Of a DNA stretch of 5,885 nucleotides, positions 4,485-5,885 are shown in pieces. A program made the position numbers and the translations under genes. This DNA is from Dehalococcoidia bacterium. Lineage in GTDB: Bacteria; Chloroflexota; Dehalococcoidia; Dehalococcoidales; Fen-1064. Every line of letters begins with the position of its first letter. The stretch's first letter is position 1. The notes beneath the pieces were generated by a model. That model saw nothing but the letters and a program-made list of their open reading frames with translations. It ran no database searches and was not told where the DNA came from. The stretch is taken from positions 1-5,885 of the forward strand of contig JAUYDN010000132.1 in the NCBI GenBank assembly GCA_030691775.1, written 5' to 3'.

Positions 4485-5885
4485 TTATTTTCTCACCGCC
4501 TGTTTCGCTTTCGCACGCACCTTACGCGCGGCAACTACCCGGTTCAGCGCGTTTACGTACGCTTTGGCGCTGGCAACGATAATATCCGTATCCGCGCCAC
4601 GGCCGGTGTAGGTGATGCCATCGCTCTCCACGCGAATGAGCACCTCCCCGATAGCATCGATGCCCTCCGTGACCGATTTCACAGTAAACTCGGTGAGTTT
4701 GACACCTGGTATCTTGATGATTTTATCGATGGCTTTGCAGGTAGCGTCTACCGGGCCCGTGCCAATCGCTGAATCCGATTTGATTTTTCCATCGGGCGCG
4801 GCAAGGCTCACAGCCGCGGTGGGAATGCCGCGGTCACCGCACGTCACCTGAATGCGGTCCAGGTGGTAGGTCTCGGCGATAAGCCGTTTGTCTTCTGCGA
4901 CCAGTGACTCAATATCGCGGTCGGTAACGTCCTTTTTCTTATCCGCGAGCTCTTTAAAAGCCGCGAAGGCACGGTTAAATCCTTCCTCGGGCAGGTCGTA
5001 ACCCAGCTCCGCCAGCCGTTCTTTAAAAGCGTGCCGTCCGCTGGTCTTGCCCAGTACCAGACTGCTTCCAGGGATGCCGATACTGCGCGGGTCCATAATC
5101 TCGTATGTCTTGGAATCTTTGATAAGACCGTCGATATGCAGGCCTGAGGAGTGCCGGAAGGCATTAGCCCCGATAATTGCCTTGTTAGGCTGGACAGTGA
5201 ACCCCGTCAGCTCACTTACCAGGCGGCTTGTTTTGTAAATCTGCGTGGTATCGATACCGGTCGTTAGATTGTAATAATCCGAACGGGTCTTGAGCGCCAT
5301 GATAATTTCTTCAAGCGAGGCATTGCCCGCTCTCTCCCCGATACCGTTGATGGTACCTTCCACCTGCCGGGCGCCGTGTTTTAACGCCTCGAGGCTATTT
5401 GCCACTGCCAGCCCGAGGTCGTTATGGCAGTGTACGCTGACGACGGCTTTGTGGATATTGCTTACATTCTTGAAAACACCATCGATTAAGTCTCCGAATT
5501 GCTCCGGCATGGCATAGCCCACGGTATCCGGGATATTGACAGTGGTAGCGCCGGCGGCTATTGTAGCCTGTAACAGCCGGTAAATAAATTCCGGCTCGGT
5601 GCGGCTGGCATCCATCGCGGAAAACTCCACATCGTCACAGAGCTTGCGGGCACGCGCCACAGTTTGCGTGGACATCTGGACGATTTCGTCCCGGTTCTTC
5701 CGGAGCTGATAGAAAAGGTGAATATCAGAAGATGAAAGCACGATGTGGATACGGGGACGCTTTGCCTTCTTCACCGCCTCCCAGCTCTGGTCGACGGCAT
5801 CCAGCACCGCGTGGGTAAGCACGCAGATAACAGGGTTACGGATTTCTCTGGCGATAAGTGCCACCGCCTCGAAATCGCCCGGCGA
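4485..5885 (-). CDS. leuA: 2-isopropylmalate synthase, partial (5' end off right edge)
   Basis: Catalyses the first committed step of leucine synthesis: condensation of acetyl-CoA with 2-oxoisovalerate. The frame is open to the right edge, giving 466 visible residues; the first visible ones, SPGDFEAVALIAREI, match the region about 40-50 residues into LeuA, so only the N-terminus is missing. The catalytic barrel shows the metal-binding HCH of VSVHCHNDLGLAVANSLEAL (codons near 5424-5432), then GTINGIGERAGNASLEEIIM. The C-terminal ~110 residues (from about DRIQVTCGDRGIPTAAVSLA) form the LeuA dimerisation/regulatory domain, which binds leucine for feedback inhibition; GTGPVDATCKAIDKI and GRGADTDIIVASAKAYVNAL are visible there. 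The presence of the regulatory domain and the leuC/leuD context favour LeuA over homocitrate synthase; citramalate synthase is a less likely alternative. The stop TAA is 1 nt before the mgtC-like start. Confidence 0.96.
   Translation of the reverse strand, partial: SPGDFEAVALIAREIRNPVICVLTHAVLDAVDQSWEAVKKAKRPRIHIVLSSSDIHLFYQLRKNRDEIVQMSTQTVARARKLCDDVEFSAMDASRTEPEFIYRLLQATIAAGATTVNIPDTVGYAMPEQFGDLIDGVFKNVSNIHKAVVSVHCHNDLGLAVANSLEALKHGARQVEGTINGIGERAGNASLEEIIMALKTRSDYYNLTTGIDTTQIYKTSRLVSELTGFTVQPNKAIIGANAFRHSSGLHIDGLIKDSKTYEIMDPRSIGIPGSSLVLGKTSGRHAFKERLAELGYDLPEEGFNRAFAAFKELADKKKDVTDRDIESLVAEDKRLIAETYHLDRIQVTCGDRGIPTAAVSLAAPDGKIKSDSAIGTGPVDATCKAIDKIIKIPGVKLTEFTVKSVTEGIDAIGEVLIRVESDGITYTGRGADTDIIVASAKAYVNALNRVVAARKVRAKAKQAVRK

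Noticed and set aside
4485..5864. leuA starting at the GTG at 5862-5864
   Set aside because: The frame continues to the window edge and the upstream codons encode SPGDFEA, which belongs to the LeuA barrel, so this is an internal valine codon.

Overview
All recognisable genes in this window lie on the minus strand and read from the right edge to the left. The backbone is a leucine-biosynthesis operon: leuA (5' end off the right edge), a small MgtC/SapB-type membrane protein gene, leuC, and, about 2.5 kb further on, the start of leuD, which runs off the left edge. The leuA-mgtC-leuC part is tightly packed (gaps of 1 and 3 nt) and fairly GC-rich. The LeuC is the 417-residue type common in anaerobic bacteria and archaea. 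A Chloroflexota/Dehalococcoidia-like anaerobe is my best guess from the protein flavour, but the window has no marker that proves it.

The unusual part is 304-2800, between the genes for the two subunits of isopropylmalate isomerase. In transcription order it holds: (1) an AT-rich inverted-repeat element right after leuC; (2) an MGMT-domain gene (2210-2692) whose reading frame is intact except for one TGA exactly where I expect the family's conserved cysteine; (3) a cluster of palindromic repeats, some in tandem; (4) a small GIY-YIG nuclease gene; (5) a further palindromic repeat in inverted orientation; (6) a short fragment resembling the C-terminal tail of a second MGMT-family gene; (7) a second, unrelated GIY-YIG protein gene; (8) a single-pass membrane protein of unknown function; (9) a HicB-type antitoxin-like gene with no visible HicA partner; then leuD. 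The genes at 518-1527 are visibly more AT-rich than the leu genes, which suggests acquisition.

The most interesting observation is the MGMT-family gene. Read through the TGA, it gives one continuous 160-residue protein with recognisable family motifs on both sides. The transcript just after the UGA can fold into two perfect small hairpins, one with a G in its apical loop 36 nt downstream, which fits a bacterial SECIS element. It is therefore a candidate selenoprotein; a recent nonsense mutation is the main alternative. The second point of interest is a 570-bp segment, bounded by two 47-bp inverted palindromic repeats (40/47 identical), that carries a GIY-YIG nuclease and looks like a small mobile or recombinogenic cassette.
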